Below the pieces are notes generated by a model. It was not told the origin of the DNA, ran no database searches, and was given only the letters and a program-made list of their open reading frames with translations. A stretch of DNA of 64,000 nucleotides from Takakia lepidozioides (taxonomy: Eukaryota; Streptophyta; Takakiopsida; Takakiales; Takakiaceae). The stretch spans positions 36,578,001 to 36,642,000 of the forward strand of contig CM060733.1 in NCBI GenBank assembly GCA_030704615.1. Direction: 5' to 3'. Within the stretch, counting starts at the first letter, position 1; each line of letters opens with the position of its first letter. Below are positions 22,755 to 32,530 of the stretch, one piece after another. The position numbers and the translations under genes are program-made.

Positions 22755-24111
22755 GTCTGTGCGTTTGCCAACCTGGCAGCCCTGGAAAGGGGCAAAGAGG
22801 TGCATGGTTGCATCGCAAAAGCAGGAATTGTACCAGATGTGATTCTGAACAATACCCTCATGGACATGTATGCAAAATGTGGGTGCATCGAGCATGCGGA
22901 GGCAGTGTTTGACAGTATGGTTGAACGAGATTTGGTGTCGTGGAGTGCGATGATTGCAGGGTGCACAGCAAGGGCACGAGATGGAGGCTTTGGAGACCTA
23001 TGAGCAAATGATGGGGGAAGGGGTGAACCCCAACCACATCACGTTTGTTTCCATTTGCAATGCCTGTGCAAGCCTGGCAGCCTTGGAAAAGGGTAAAGAG
23101 GTCCATGGTGACATCGTCAAAGCTGGAATTATACACTGCCTTGGTAGACATGTATGCCAAATGTGGGTGCATTGAGGATGCGAATGGAGTGTTCGACAAT
23201 ATGACTGAACGAAATGTGGTGTCGTGGAACGCAATGATCGCAGGATATGCCCAACATGGTTGTCATAGGGAGATCCTCCAACTATTTGAAGGAATACAAA
23301 AGAATGGCTGAAAGCCAGACAGTCTCACCTTTATATGTGTTATCTCTGCATGCAGCCACACTAGCCTACTGAATGAAGGAAATCAAGATCATGGTGTCAC
23401 TCCGACAGTAAAGCACTTTGGCTGTATGGTGGACCTTCTTGGACAACTGGAATTGGCAGTGGATCTGATTAATAAGATGCCAATCAATCCAGATGTTGTG
23501 GTGTGGAAGGCCTTGCTTGGTGCCTGCAGAATCCATGGCAATGTGGAGATGGTTGAATGTGCGGCAACATCTATCCTCAAATGGGATGAACAGGATGCCG
23601 CAACTTATATGTTGTTATCAAACATCTATGATGCAGCTGGCAGGTGGCATGATACTGCAAAGGTGAGAAGAATGATGAAGGTCAGAGGGGTTAGAAAGGA
23701 GCCAGGTCGCTGCTGCATTGAGGTTGGCAACAGGGTGCACACCTTCGCTGTAGATGACAAGTTGCATCCCAGAATTAAGGAAATCCATGCTGAGCTGAGA
23801 AGATTGTCTCTGGGCAGATGAAAGGAGGCGGGGTATGTGCCTGACATGCGCTTTGTATTGCATGATGTGGGGGAGGAGGAAAAGGAATTTTCTCTTTGCC
23901 ACCACACTGGGAAGCTGGCCATTGGTTTTGGGCTGAGCAGCACGACCCCTAGGACGCCTCTCCGTCTCATCAAGAATCTTCGAGTGTGTAGTGACTGCCA
24001 CACCTCCACCAGTTCATCTCAAAGATTGTTGGTCGAGCAATTGTTGTATGGGACGCTAACCGCTTTCACCACTTTGAAGATGGTATTTGTTCTTGTGGTG
24101 ATTACTGGTGA
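22755..24111 (+). pseudogene. PPR-DYW gene copy C, part after the retroelement
   Basis: Continues with [37 protein letters not shown] and DLVSWSAMIAGC, then an E/E+ region ([31 protein letters not shown]) and a DYW domain ending [15 protein letters not shown] with a TGA at 24,109-24,111. Frame breaks lie near 22,970, 23,130, 23,815 and 24,013, and a stop at about 23,310. The deaminase HxE position reads CHHTGKLAIGFG instead of HSE, so the catalytic Glu is replaced by Gly; CSDCHTS keeps the C-x-x-C-H zinc site. Such proteins normally edit organellar RNA (C to U). This copy is interrupted, frameshifted and lacks the catalytic Glu. Confidence 0.85.
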
Positions 24112-25100
24112 AAGGATGTTTTCTTGGCAAGATGCAAGTGTCTTGCTTCATTCTTTGATATGTGTAGCTACTCAGACCATCCACCATTTCCTGAGAGTCT
24201 TGACCATCATGTACTGCCAGAGAGGGCTAGAGGATCGGATTCATGAGGGTTTGACAGATTCAACAAAAATCATTGACGGAGGGTGGTTGAACACTGGGGG
24301 TTCTACTGCTCACAGTCCCGAATCATGTGCATGGATTAATAAAGGAGAAGTCCAAAACACTGGATGGGATGCCTTCCCTTCCTCACCCATTCATTATGTT
24401 CCTGTCAACAATGGCTAGGATGTTATCCCTTGCAATTCTATAGTTAATGACGAACACAATCTGTCAGGTGGGTGACTGATTGTTGGTAAGAGTTTTTAAT
24501 GTAACTCTGAATGTATTTAGCATAAAACATTTTGTGGAGTAAAAAAAAATGTGAAAAAATGGATTATATTGGTAAAATATAAAAGTACGTATCCAGTTAA
24601 CCCTTCATTGTTTACCAGGCTCAGATGGATCCCACTGACTTTTGCGTATGGCAATAATTTTCATACTTTCTTCAAGATCATTTATAGCCTCCTCGAGTAG
24701 GCCCTACCTCTCATCCAACAAGGGAAGACTCCGAGCCACTGGGAGAGCTGATACATCTGGCAATGAAATGTTTACCATTTTTCTTGCAAAAAAACAATGA
24801 AATACAAGACGTATGTATGTAACACCATGGGGATGACCCACCTTTTTTTTTTGTGAAAATTGAACATTGAAATGCAGAGACGTGACATGATAGCTCCGAC
24901 AATACTCCGCCATTTTTCTTCCAGAAATAAACAAAACACGGGATCTCTGTATGTTACACCATGGGGATGACCCACCGTGCAGAATTCTCAGAATTCGTTG
25001 CTAGTAGTGCAGAGCAACGCGAAGTCCTAGTTCTAGCGACGACCGAAGGTCGAGAGCTAGTTTAGCGTGGAGCGTAATTCTAGGCTGTCATTGTATGTTG
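24112..25100. repeat. PPR 3' flank with a two-unit tandem repeat
   Basis: No supported gene. At 24,773-24,842 and 24,909-24,976 two copies of a roughly 70-base block (CCATTTTTCTT... to ACACCATGGGGATGACCCACC) recur with a 136-base period. The segment 24,112-24,770 looks like the 3' flank of PPR copy C. Confidence 0.55.
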
Positions 25101-25104
25101 CTAG

Positions 25105-26721
25105 CAGCAAGGCAAGGATGTATGCATGATTTGTGCAGAGGCATGGATAGCTGAAGGAGCATGGATGGAGTGTGGGTTCCCTCTTATCAGAACCGGCCCT
25201 AAATTTCCATGTTGAATTCTGCAAGTTAGCTGGTTGAGTGAACCTTTGATAGTTGGAGTGACTTTGACATGATACTGCCAAAGCATCCAGAAATAGGTAA
25301 GAGAGACGAGGAGAAGCTGTGGAAAGAATACTTTTCTGACCACAGTCAATGGTGGGACAATCGAGGCAAAAAGGTGGATGCCTGTTGGATTACAGAGAGT
25401 AGCAGACGCAATGAGCATAGGAACTCTGAGTTGGGTGTTTCCTAGAACAAATCTAGGCTGTCATTGTCACTGTCACATAGAGAACGAACTAAGCTGTATC
25501 TCCGCTTAACCTCGGTAAATTCGTGGAAGTCCCTTGATGGGGTCCCAGGTGCTCAGTTGAGTTCACGTTGCGGCTTATCCTCAGATACATAGTAGAACAA
25601 GACTAGTGACATAACATACGCAACCAATCGAATCGTCTTTGTAAACAAGAAACCCCACGGGCAGCTGGCTGGAATACCAAAAGAAAGGATTAGAAGGCTG
25701 CACTTCCTCCACGTCCAATAAACCCTCCGCCAGGTACGACATCCACTTGACCTCGTGTTTGATGGCGAGGACTTATGTCTCTCACCGGAGAAAGGTGAAT
25801 GCCTGTTGGATTACAGAGAGTAGCAGGCGCAATGAGCATAGGAACTAGTGTGATAAGTTGAGTTGGGTGTTTCCTAGAACAAATCTAGGTTGTCATTGTC
25901 AGCTGTTAGTAGCAAGGCAAGGTGTTCAACAACATGGCGGAACGAGATGTGGTGTCGTGGAGTGCGATGCTCGCAGGATATGCACAGCAGGGGCGCGGGA
26001 TGGAGGCTTTGGAGACGTATGAGCAAATGATGTGCGAAGGGGTGAAGCCCAACCGCATCACGTGTGTGTGCGTTTGCAATGCATGTGCAAGCGTGGCAGC
26101 CCTAGAAAAGGGCAAAGAAGGGGTAGAGTGTGTGTACAGAATCATCCAAGAGGGCCAGATTTCAAGCACAAGATTACCTATGATTCCTTGTGGATCAATA
26201 GCTACAAGAAACCTGCATGGGTAGATGGTCAACTAAAGGCAACAGCTGCAGCGGCACAGTTGATAAAATCAGGCACCTCAACCATGACCACAGCCTCTGG
26301 AAGAGGATCAAGAGAGGGAGTCCACAATGCCTCTTCTGGCACTTCTGGGCATGTGAAGATGCTTTGTGAGGCAGGCAGACTGAAAGAGGCTCTACAAACT
26401 TTAAACCAATGAGGCATTTCAACAGATTCAAAAATGTATGTCTGTCTCTTGCATAAGTGCATCAAGGTGAAAGGCGAAAACAGGTGCACACTCACATTAT
26501 CCAAAGTGGATTCACGCCAAATGTTTTTCTCCTCAACACCCTTGTCAACATGTATGTTAAGTGCGAGAGCATCATGGATGCTCACCAAGTGTTCAACAGA
26601 ATGCCTCAACGATCTTTGATCACATGGAATATAATGTTGGCAGGATTTACCAAGCATGGGTGTGGTATGAATGCTTTGGAGACCTATGAGCAAATGATGG
26701 GGGAAGGGGTGAAGCCCGATC
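25105..26721 (+). pseudogene. PDF-motif/PPR gene copy D, rearranged
   Basis: At 25,250-25,370 the frame reads DFDMILPKHPEIGKRDEEKLW then [17 protein letters not shown], followed by a GTGGAT donor-like site. An unrelated 350-base stretch (about 25,445-25,795) interrupts the intron, whose sequence then repeats from 25,797. At 25,922-26,125 a PPR block ([20 protein letters not shown]) is embedded. At 26,138 the second PDF half resumes ([20 protein letters not shown], then [11 protein letters not shown]), followed by the low-complexity linker and first PPRs ([18 protein letters not shown]) with breaks near 26,410 and 26,480. Coding ends at VKPD at 26,720, where retroelement sequence begins. Pseudogene. 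Confidence 0.8.
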
Positions 26722-26786
26722 CCCCACCACAGGGGCAGCCCCTCTTGTGTCCCGACCCCCTGCCCTCAAGGCAAAGGGCCGTGACA
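26722..26786 (-). repeat. Inverted end of a chromovirus-type LTR
   Basis: Reverse complement of the first 65 or so bases of the LTR at 15,794 (ends GGGCCGTGACA on the plus strand). It sits between PPR code and a short inverted PPR piece, with no rest of the LTR. Confidence 0.8.
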
Positions 26787-26840
26787 TTGCCCTTGCCCTT
26801 TTCCAGGGCTGCCAGACTTGCAAACGCACACAAACGTGAT
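26787..26840 (-). pseudogene. Short inverted PPR piece
   Basis: CCCTTTTCCAGGGCTGCCAG and following bases match the antisense of the [14 protein letters not shown] repeat (as at 41,197). Opposite in sense to copy D, it indicates a rearrangement breakpoint. Confidence 0.7.
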
Positions 26841-27233
26841 GCGGCTTATGGCGGACAGAAGACGACATTCGATGGAGTGTGCTTTAATTGTGGGGAGTCC
26901 AGGCACATAGCCAAGAAGTGCGCGAAACCCCGACAATTGAACATGACTCGGGCGACCACGGAGCTGTCCGAAGAGTCCATCAACCGCTTGGTGGAGGCGG
27001 TAGTCGCCAAGATTTGCAAGGTAGGCAACTACGCTTATGAGTTGTATCAGGAGACTAGCCCCTTGCGTAAAGGGAGTCAGTTAATGTTCGTGAGTGGGAT
27101 AATTTCCGGAACTAACGTGTCGTTGTTAATAGACACAGGAGCCTCGCACTCCTTCATGACACCGGCAATGGCACGAAAGCTGGGGCTCCCGACAAGTGAT
27201 GTGGGGGCCTCTATTGAAGTGCGTTCTGCCAAA
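26840..27233 (+). pseudogene. gag-pro: Chromovirus-type gag/protease fragment
   Basis: Closely related to 17,563-17,950: AYGGQKTTFDGVCFNCGESR with a zinc knuckle (CFNCGESRHIAKKC) and protease DTGASHSFMTPAMARK. Unlike the full element it keeps the extra A at the SIEVRSAK junction, so it preserves the frame lost at 17,939. It ends abruptly at a CACTA transposon end. Confidence 0.85.
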
Positions 27234-27960
27234 CACTACAGGAAAAGGGGGGCCTTAGTGACGCCCGCGCCACGCCGCAGCGTCGGGAAAATGCCCTTTT
27301 CGAGCACGCGGGAGGCGCAGAATTTGCGACGCCCGACCGTCGCCCTGCAGTCGCAAGGGCGTCGCCAAATGACGTCGCAAAAATGTGACGTATGGGGGTC
27401 GCGAGCCCCCGCCCCAACTCCCGCGACTGCCGGACGTTGGTTTTTCAGGCCGTCCGCGCCGATGGCAGGAGCCTCTTCGAGCGACGTCTTGCCGTCGCTG
27501 CCCTCCAGCCGACGGCGTTGGTGGGGGCGTCGGCGCGGCGTCGCATCCCCTTTTTTTTTTCTAACCTGACCGGGAGTCAACCGGGTGGTACGCCAAGCGA
27601 CGCCCGTGCGTTGCTGCCAACGACTATTGGGCGTGGCACAAAACAGCTGGAGTTGGTCTCCGCCACGCCCGGGCGTGGGTTGTTGCGACGCTCTAGCATC
27701 GCGTTTTTTTTAAAATTTAAAATAAAATAAAATGGCGCAGGCAGGGTGGCGGTCTCCGTGACGCCAGGGTGTCGCGGGTTGCGACCCCCGGACTAAAAAA
27801 CACGTCGCAGGGGGTGTCGGGCGTTGCTGCCCACAAATGGGGTTTGCGACGCCCGACCGTTGCGTCGTACGACCCCCGCCCAAAAAACACATCGCCCTTG
27901 GTGACGTGCTGCAATCGCGAGGGCAGCCTGGTGGGGGGGGGGTTGGGGGTTCATTTTGGG
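27234..27960 (+). mobile_element. CACTA (En/Spm-type) transposon end
   Basis: Starts CACTACAGGAAAAGGGG, the hallmark terminal inverted repeat of CACTA elements, inserted in the gag fragment (preceding bases AAA could be one 3 bp target duplication). The next 700 bases are GC- and CpG-rich with recurring subterminal words (TTTGCGACGCCCGACCGT at about 27,318 and 27,841; GTCGCAA; ACACGTCGC). No transposase is recognised and the matching other end was not found. Confidence 0.65.
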
Positions 27961-28199
27961 GGTGAATTGGGGGTGTTTTTTTGTTTTTTTCCTGGTTTTG
28001 TATTTGAGGATGGGAGAACTTACAGTTCCATTTCTCTGAGTTAGCAGGTACACAATTGAGCAAGCATGAATCGAGGGTGAGGACGGTGCGACACATGAAT
28101 AAGATGGAAGATGGAGAGATGGAAATATATTTACAAGACAAGAGCTGAAAAGCTCACAAGGGTTCAGTAGACTGACCCTGGGACCTACATGGACTAGGA

Positions 28200-30298
28200 C
28201 TAGTCATCCTCATCCTCATCCTCAGTGGAGGACTCAGAGCTATCCGATGAGCCTGATGACTCCGTGCCCTTTGCCAGAGCACGTAAATGAGGCGGCGTTC
28301 CCCTAAGTCCCACAGAGCTCTCATCCAATCCCTGGGCATGACCCTCGACCTCATCCATACTAGTGCCATGTACTGCACTCATCCCCTCTGAGTTGGCCAT
28401 GTTCTTCATGAGGGATTGCCAACCATGCTCCTTGGCGTAGTTGTACTCTACCGGAGATGGCTTCCTCTCAAACGCGCGTTGCTACACATGCCACAAATTA
28501 AAGTCAGTTCTTCGCGATGATGGAGTCAGAATGAAGACATAACAAAATCCATAGGGAAGTACGACTTACAAATCGCAAGATAAAACCCTTGGATCCGCCG
28601 GCGCCCCACTTGTGTGTGGATTCGTGCTTGTCAAAGCGGACTGTTGTTGCTTCGCGTGCCCGGTCAAATTTGGCCTTGTTTGCGGCATCAGTCTCTCCCG
28701 CAATGAGCATAGTTTCCTGATTCTGAAAATTCCCAAACGTCCACCAACCTCCATGCAAGAAGAGTCCAAATCCATGGTAGGGCAGTTTGTGAGCAGTCTG
28801 CGGTGCAAAAAGCATCATCATATGACTGGGACAGATGCCGTGTCTTAAATCGGCCAAAGGATACAAGTGTGAAACAGGGGGTCGAGGGTCCATGTAGAAA
28901 AAACTTGGAGGGGAACAGGGACCGGAGGCAGTCGGGCTGGACATTGACGTTTCAGCCAGGTGACAATGGCATCAGATTCTTCGGCAGTTCTTAGGAGAGG
29001 GAATTCAGGAAGCAGACTGAACGTCCTGCTCCTCCAGCAATAGTTCAACAATATCAAACTGGACATCTACAGATGAGGGGGGAGCAGAAGAGGAGGGAGC
29101 AGTAGAGGGGGGAGCAGCAGCCTCAATTTCTACCGCAGAAGCATTGATCTGCAGGCAAAAATGCAACACAGAATGAGCATTTACAAACCGGGGACAATCC
29201 TGGGAAACTATTGGGGGGAGCAGATGGCCGGACACTCAAAAGGAGATTGGGGGGTGAAGCAAACCTGTTCTTGTAGAAGCCATCTTCTCCAGCGGCGTTC
29301 AACCCTCTCCACTCGCTTTGCAAACCCTCCACTCCATGCGAAACCCACAAATGCATCCTAGAATCTTTCATGGAAGGGAGAAGTCCATGTTGCAGGAGTA
29401 TAAATGTTCCAGCAGGAGTGATTGGGTGCGGTGTGTCGTGGTCGATGTCCATGGCCCCATCCCCTGCAAGAGGCCCCGAGCTCCCAGGCTGCTCCCCCTC
29501 GTCCTGATGAGTAGTCTGCTCCCCCACATCTGCGTGCCTTCGCTGTTTTCCGGACTGGCCCCCCTGACTTTGAGACGGATCCCCCCCATGTCCGATCCCC
29601 CCCATTTCTACTGCTGGCTGCTCACGGCTGTATGGATACTTTTTCTTTGGCTTTCTACTCGAAGTGACAGCGAGTTCAGGCCGCACTTTGGCTTGTCTCT
29701 CACGGGCGGAGGGTAAAGTAGTAACAATCTTAACCTTTTTTGCCCCCTTCTTTGGTTTGGTGCGCTCAAAATCGGTGTCGGACCCACTACGGCTACTCCT
29801 CTTGTGAGGGGCAGCCACTTGTGACGGTGCAGGCGCATCGGGCTTCCGTTTTCTCGCTCCTTTGGGTTGCTGCTGCCGATCAGTAGGGGACACGTCGTCT
29901 CCTGGTACGCGCCGCGCTTCGGGGTTTGTACACCCTCTCAACCTCTCCACAAAATTAGTAACCTGCTTCGGGAACTCTGCAGCGGGCCAGGGTTTTAGTG
30001 GCAACTGAACCTCGTCCCAACCATCCACCATGTTCAACCAAGGACAACCCTCCCCATCAATGACATGCCTATTCAACCTAACCTAATCCTTCATGGGCCG
30101 CCCACAAAACTTGCACTTATAGGGATTCCTTTGTTTCGCGCCATCACGAACTCTGAGGTCTGCCTTTGCCTCCACTATCATCTCCTCCCACTCAGTTGGC
30201 GTATATCAGAAAGGAACCTCGTCCCCTTTCTTAGGCTTGTGCCAAAAAACCAGCATACCATCCTCAGGGGGAACAACCTTAGGCCTAGTCTTCGCCAT
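28200..30298 (-). pseudogene. Unrecognised multi-exon gene with BED-like finger and acidic tail
   Basis: Starts at the ATG at 30,298 (MAKTRPKVVPPEDGM). A BED-like finger follows: NPYKCKFCGRPM, then RLNRHVIDGEGC (about 30,140-30,050), with two in-frame stops nearby. A basic Lys/Arg/Ser-rich region runs over 29,950-29,620. Later exons have clear splice sites: the exon ending GGSKGFILRF with a GTAAGT donor at 28,570, and the last exon 28,481-28,200 (282 nt, in phase) reading AFERKPSPVEYNYAKEHGW and ending SSESSTEDEDEDD. BED fingers bind DNA and are common in transposases, so transposon origin is likely, but I do not recognise the rest. The PYKC exon recurs as a plus-strand scrap near 31,005. Confidence 0.5.
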
Positions 30299-30479
30299 CG
30301 GCAACGAGCACACGACGCCAAAATACAGAAAATAAAAAGCAAAGAACAGAAGCCAGAGAAAACAAGGAAGAGCACACGGATTGCAACGAACAAAAGGAAA
30401 ACACACAGCATAGACAACAAAGAGGATATGAGTAGAGCAACTGAAAAACCACAATGAAGAGAAGAGTCGCTTCGCGAGG

Positions 30480-32530
30480 AAGACATTCCGCACGTGCAGT
30501 GTAGCTAGGGGAGCGGGCACGTGGGGGAGCAGGGGATCAGTCGATGGACACGTGTCAACAACACCAAAAGTGGGGATCAGTGATGTCGACACGTGGGGAG
30601 ATCTGGGTGGTCATAAGGGGGAGCAGACATGGGGAGATGTGAAGGGGGAGCGAACCCCTAGCCCCTCCCAGAACATGGGGATCAAAGTAGGGGGATCAGA
30701 CACGTGGGGGGATGTTAGTAGAGGGGAGCTGACATGTGCGGAGAGTACTGGATATGACTTGCATGGCGATTTTGTGGTCAGGGAGGTGACACGTGGGCAG
30801 CGAAGACAGGGGGAGCGGCTGGGGGGGGGACCAGACAATGGGGGAGCAAAAACTCGGGAGGGATTGGATGTTTGGGGATTTGCAAGTGACGGATTCAGGG
30901 AGGGAGACAACTCATGAGAGGAAGGAGACCCTAAACTGCAGGGGCAGGGAGCATGAGAAAAGACCGTTGTGTAGGACGAGTAAAACACCATGCTAGATCG
31001 AAAAAGAAATCCCTATAAGTGCATGCATTATGAGCTGGCCGGTATACAACCATCTTGGACTCTCCAACCTCCATCAATCCTATTCAGCTGCTCCATACCC
31101 AACCATGTTCGATTCTGCAACACACAGATGTTCACATTTGAATCTAGCAAGGTAAGTAGTATGAAAAAACAAACATGAAGTTGAGGCTGAAAAACAACAA
31201 ACAACAAACAAGAAAGAGGCAAACAAGAAAAAACAACAAAAGAAGAAGAAGAAGAAGAAAACCCCCTGTACGCATTGTATGCAAGACGTGAGTCGCAAGA
31301 GATTCACAAACGCCGTAGAGCGCACACGATTGAGGCCCTGGCAGGTCATCCCAAGCCCATCGAAGCAGGAGCACGAACAAACACGACAGCTGGAAACCCT
31401 CGCTCAATCCAGATGGAGAACCCTACCTCCACGACGAAGTGAACAGCACATGCAAGTCCACGTGGTGCGATACCCACTGTTGGAAATGGAAGGGATTGGG
31501 GGATCGGTCGAAGGGGGATCAAAGCAGGCAAGACCAGGGAGGGGGACGAGTGACCAAATTGGACGGGGGATCAAACGAGGGGGGGGGGGGGGACCGGTGA
31601 TGGCCCGGGGGATCGCGCCTCCGATGGGATGAGGGGATCGACGGCGGGGGGAGCGCCACGTGGCGGTGGGCGTGCCATGGGGCCTTCATCCGGCCGTTGT
31701 CCATCCACTGCGCGGGAGGATGGTGGGGGGATGAGGGGCGGATGACCCAGAACATCCATTGTTTTGAGGTTGGATGGATGAGCAGGGGATCGACGGTTCG
31801 GGGGAGCAGCTGCGGGGGGAGCGCCACGTGCTGTCCGATGGGTGGAGGGGGATCAGTCACCACATGGACGGGGATCAACGGAGGGGGGGGGGGGCCCGGC
31901 GACGTGTCGGGAGATCGGGCCGTCGATGGGAAGAGGGGATCGACGGCGGGGGAGCGGGAGGATGGCGGGGGGATGAGGGGCGGATGACACACAACATCCA
32001 CTGTTTGTGAGGTCCGATGGCTGCGCAGGGGATCGACGGTCCGGGGGAGCCGCACGTGGCAGGCGATTGGGGTTGGGGGATCACCCCCGGTCCGGGATCA
32101 AGGAGCGTTGGGGGGAGCGGCGACGTCTCGGGGAGCGCGCCGTGGATGGGAGGAGGGGATTGACGGCGGCGGGAGCGCCACGTGGCGATGGGCGCATCAT
32201 GGGACCTTCAACCAGCCGTCATCCATTCAATTGAGGTTGGATGGGGAGGGGATCGACAGTTCGGGGGTAGCGCCACGTGGCTGGAGATGGGGGTGGGGGA
32301 TCACTCCGGCACTGGAAGGGGATCAACCCAGTGAGGGGATCCACAGCGGGGGGCTGCCACGTGACTGGAGATCAGGGGTGGGAGATGGGCGCCGCGCGGC
32401 CAGCGGTGGGGCGGGGGTCAGGGGTCCCGGGCGGGCGGGCGGGTGGGCGGGCGGGCGCGGGGTCAGGGGGCGCGGGGAGCAGCGGGTGGGCGGGGGCGGG
32501 GCAACGGGCGGAGGGGTGGGGATGATTTGA
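30480..32530. repeat. G-rich array of GGGGATC/GGGGGAGC words
   Basis: Irregular repeats built from GGGGATCA, GGGGGAGCG, CACGTGGC and GACGGCGGGG, with G runs of 11-12 at about 31,580 and 31,883. The middle part (30,990-31,450) is less repetitive and includes an AAG-rich stretch and a scrap similar to the BED exon. This is the reverse-strand counterpart of the C-rich array at 12,240-13,620. High quadruplex potential; no gene supported. Confidence 0.65.

Noticed and set aside
30299-30592. Hydrophobic Cys/Phe-rich upstream extension of the BED-finger gene.
   Set aside because: It lies upstream of a good ATG (MAKTRP) and reads like translated 5' untranslated sequence.
31080-31407. Phe/Leu-rich hydrophobic minus-strand frames that look like membrane proteins.
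   Set aside because: They come from translating an AAG/AAAC low-complexity stretch; no conserved start or motif.
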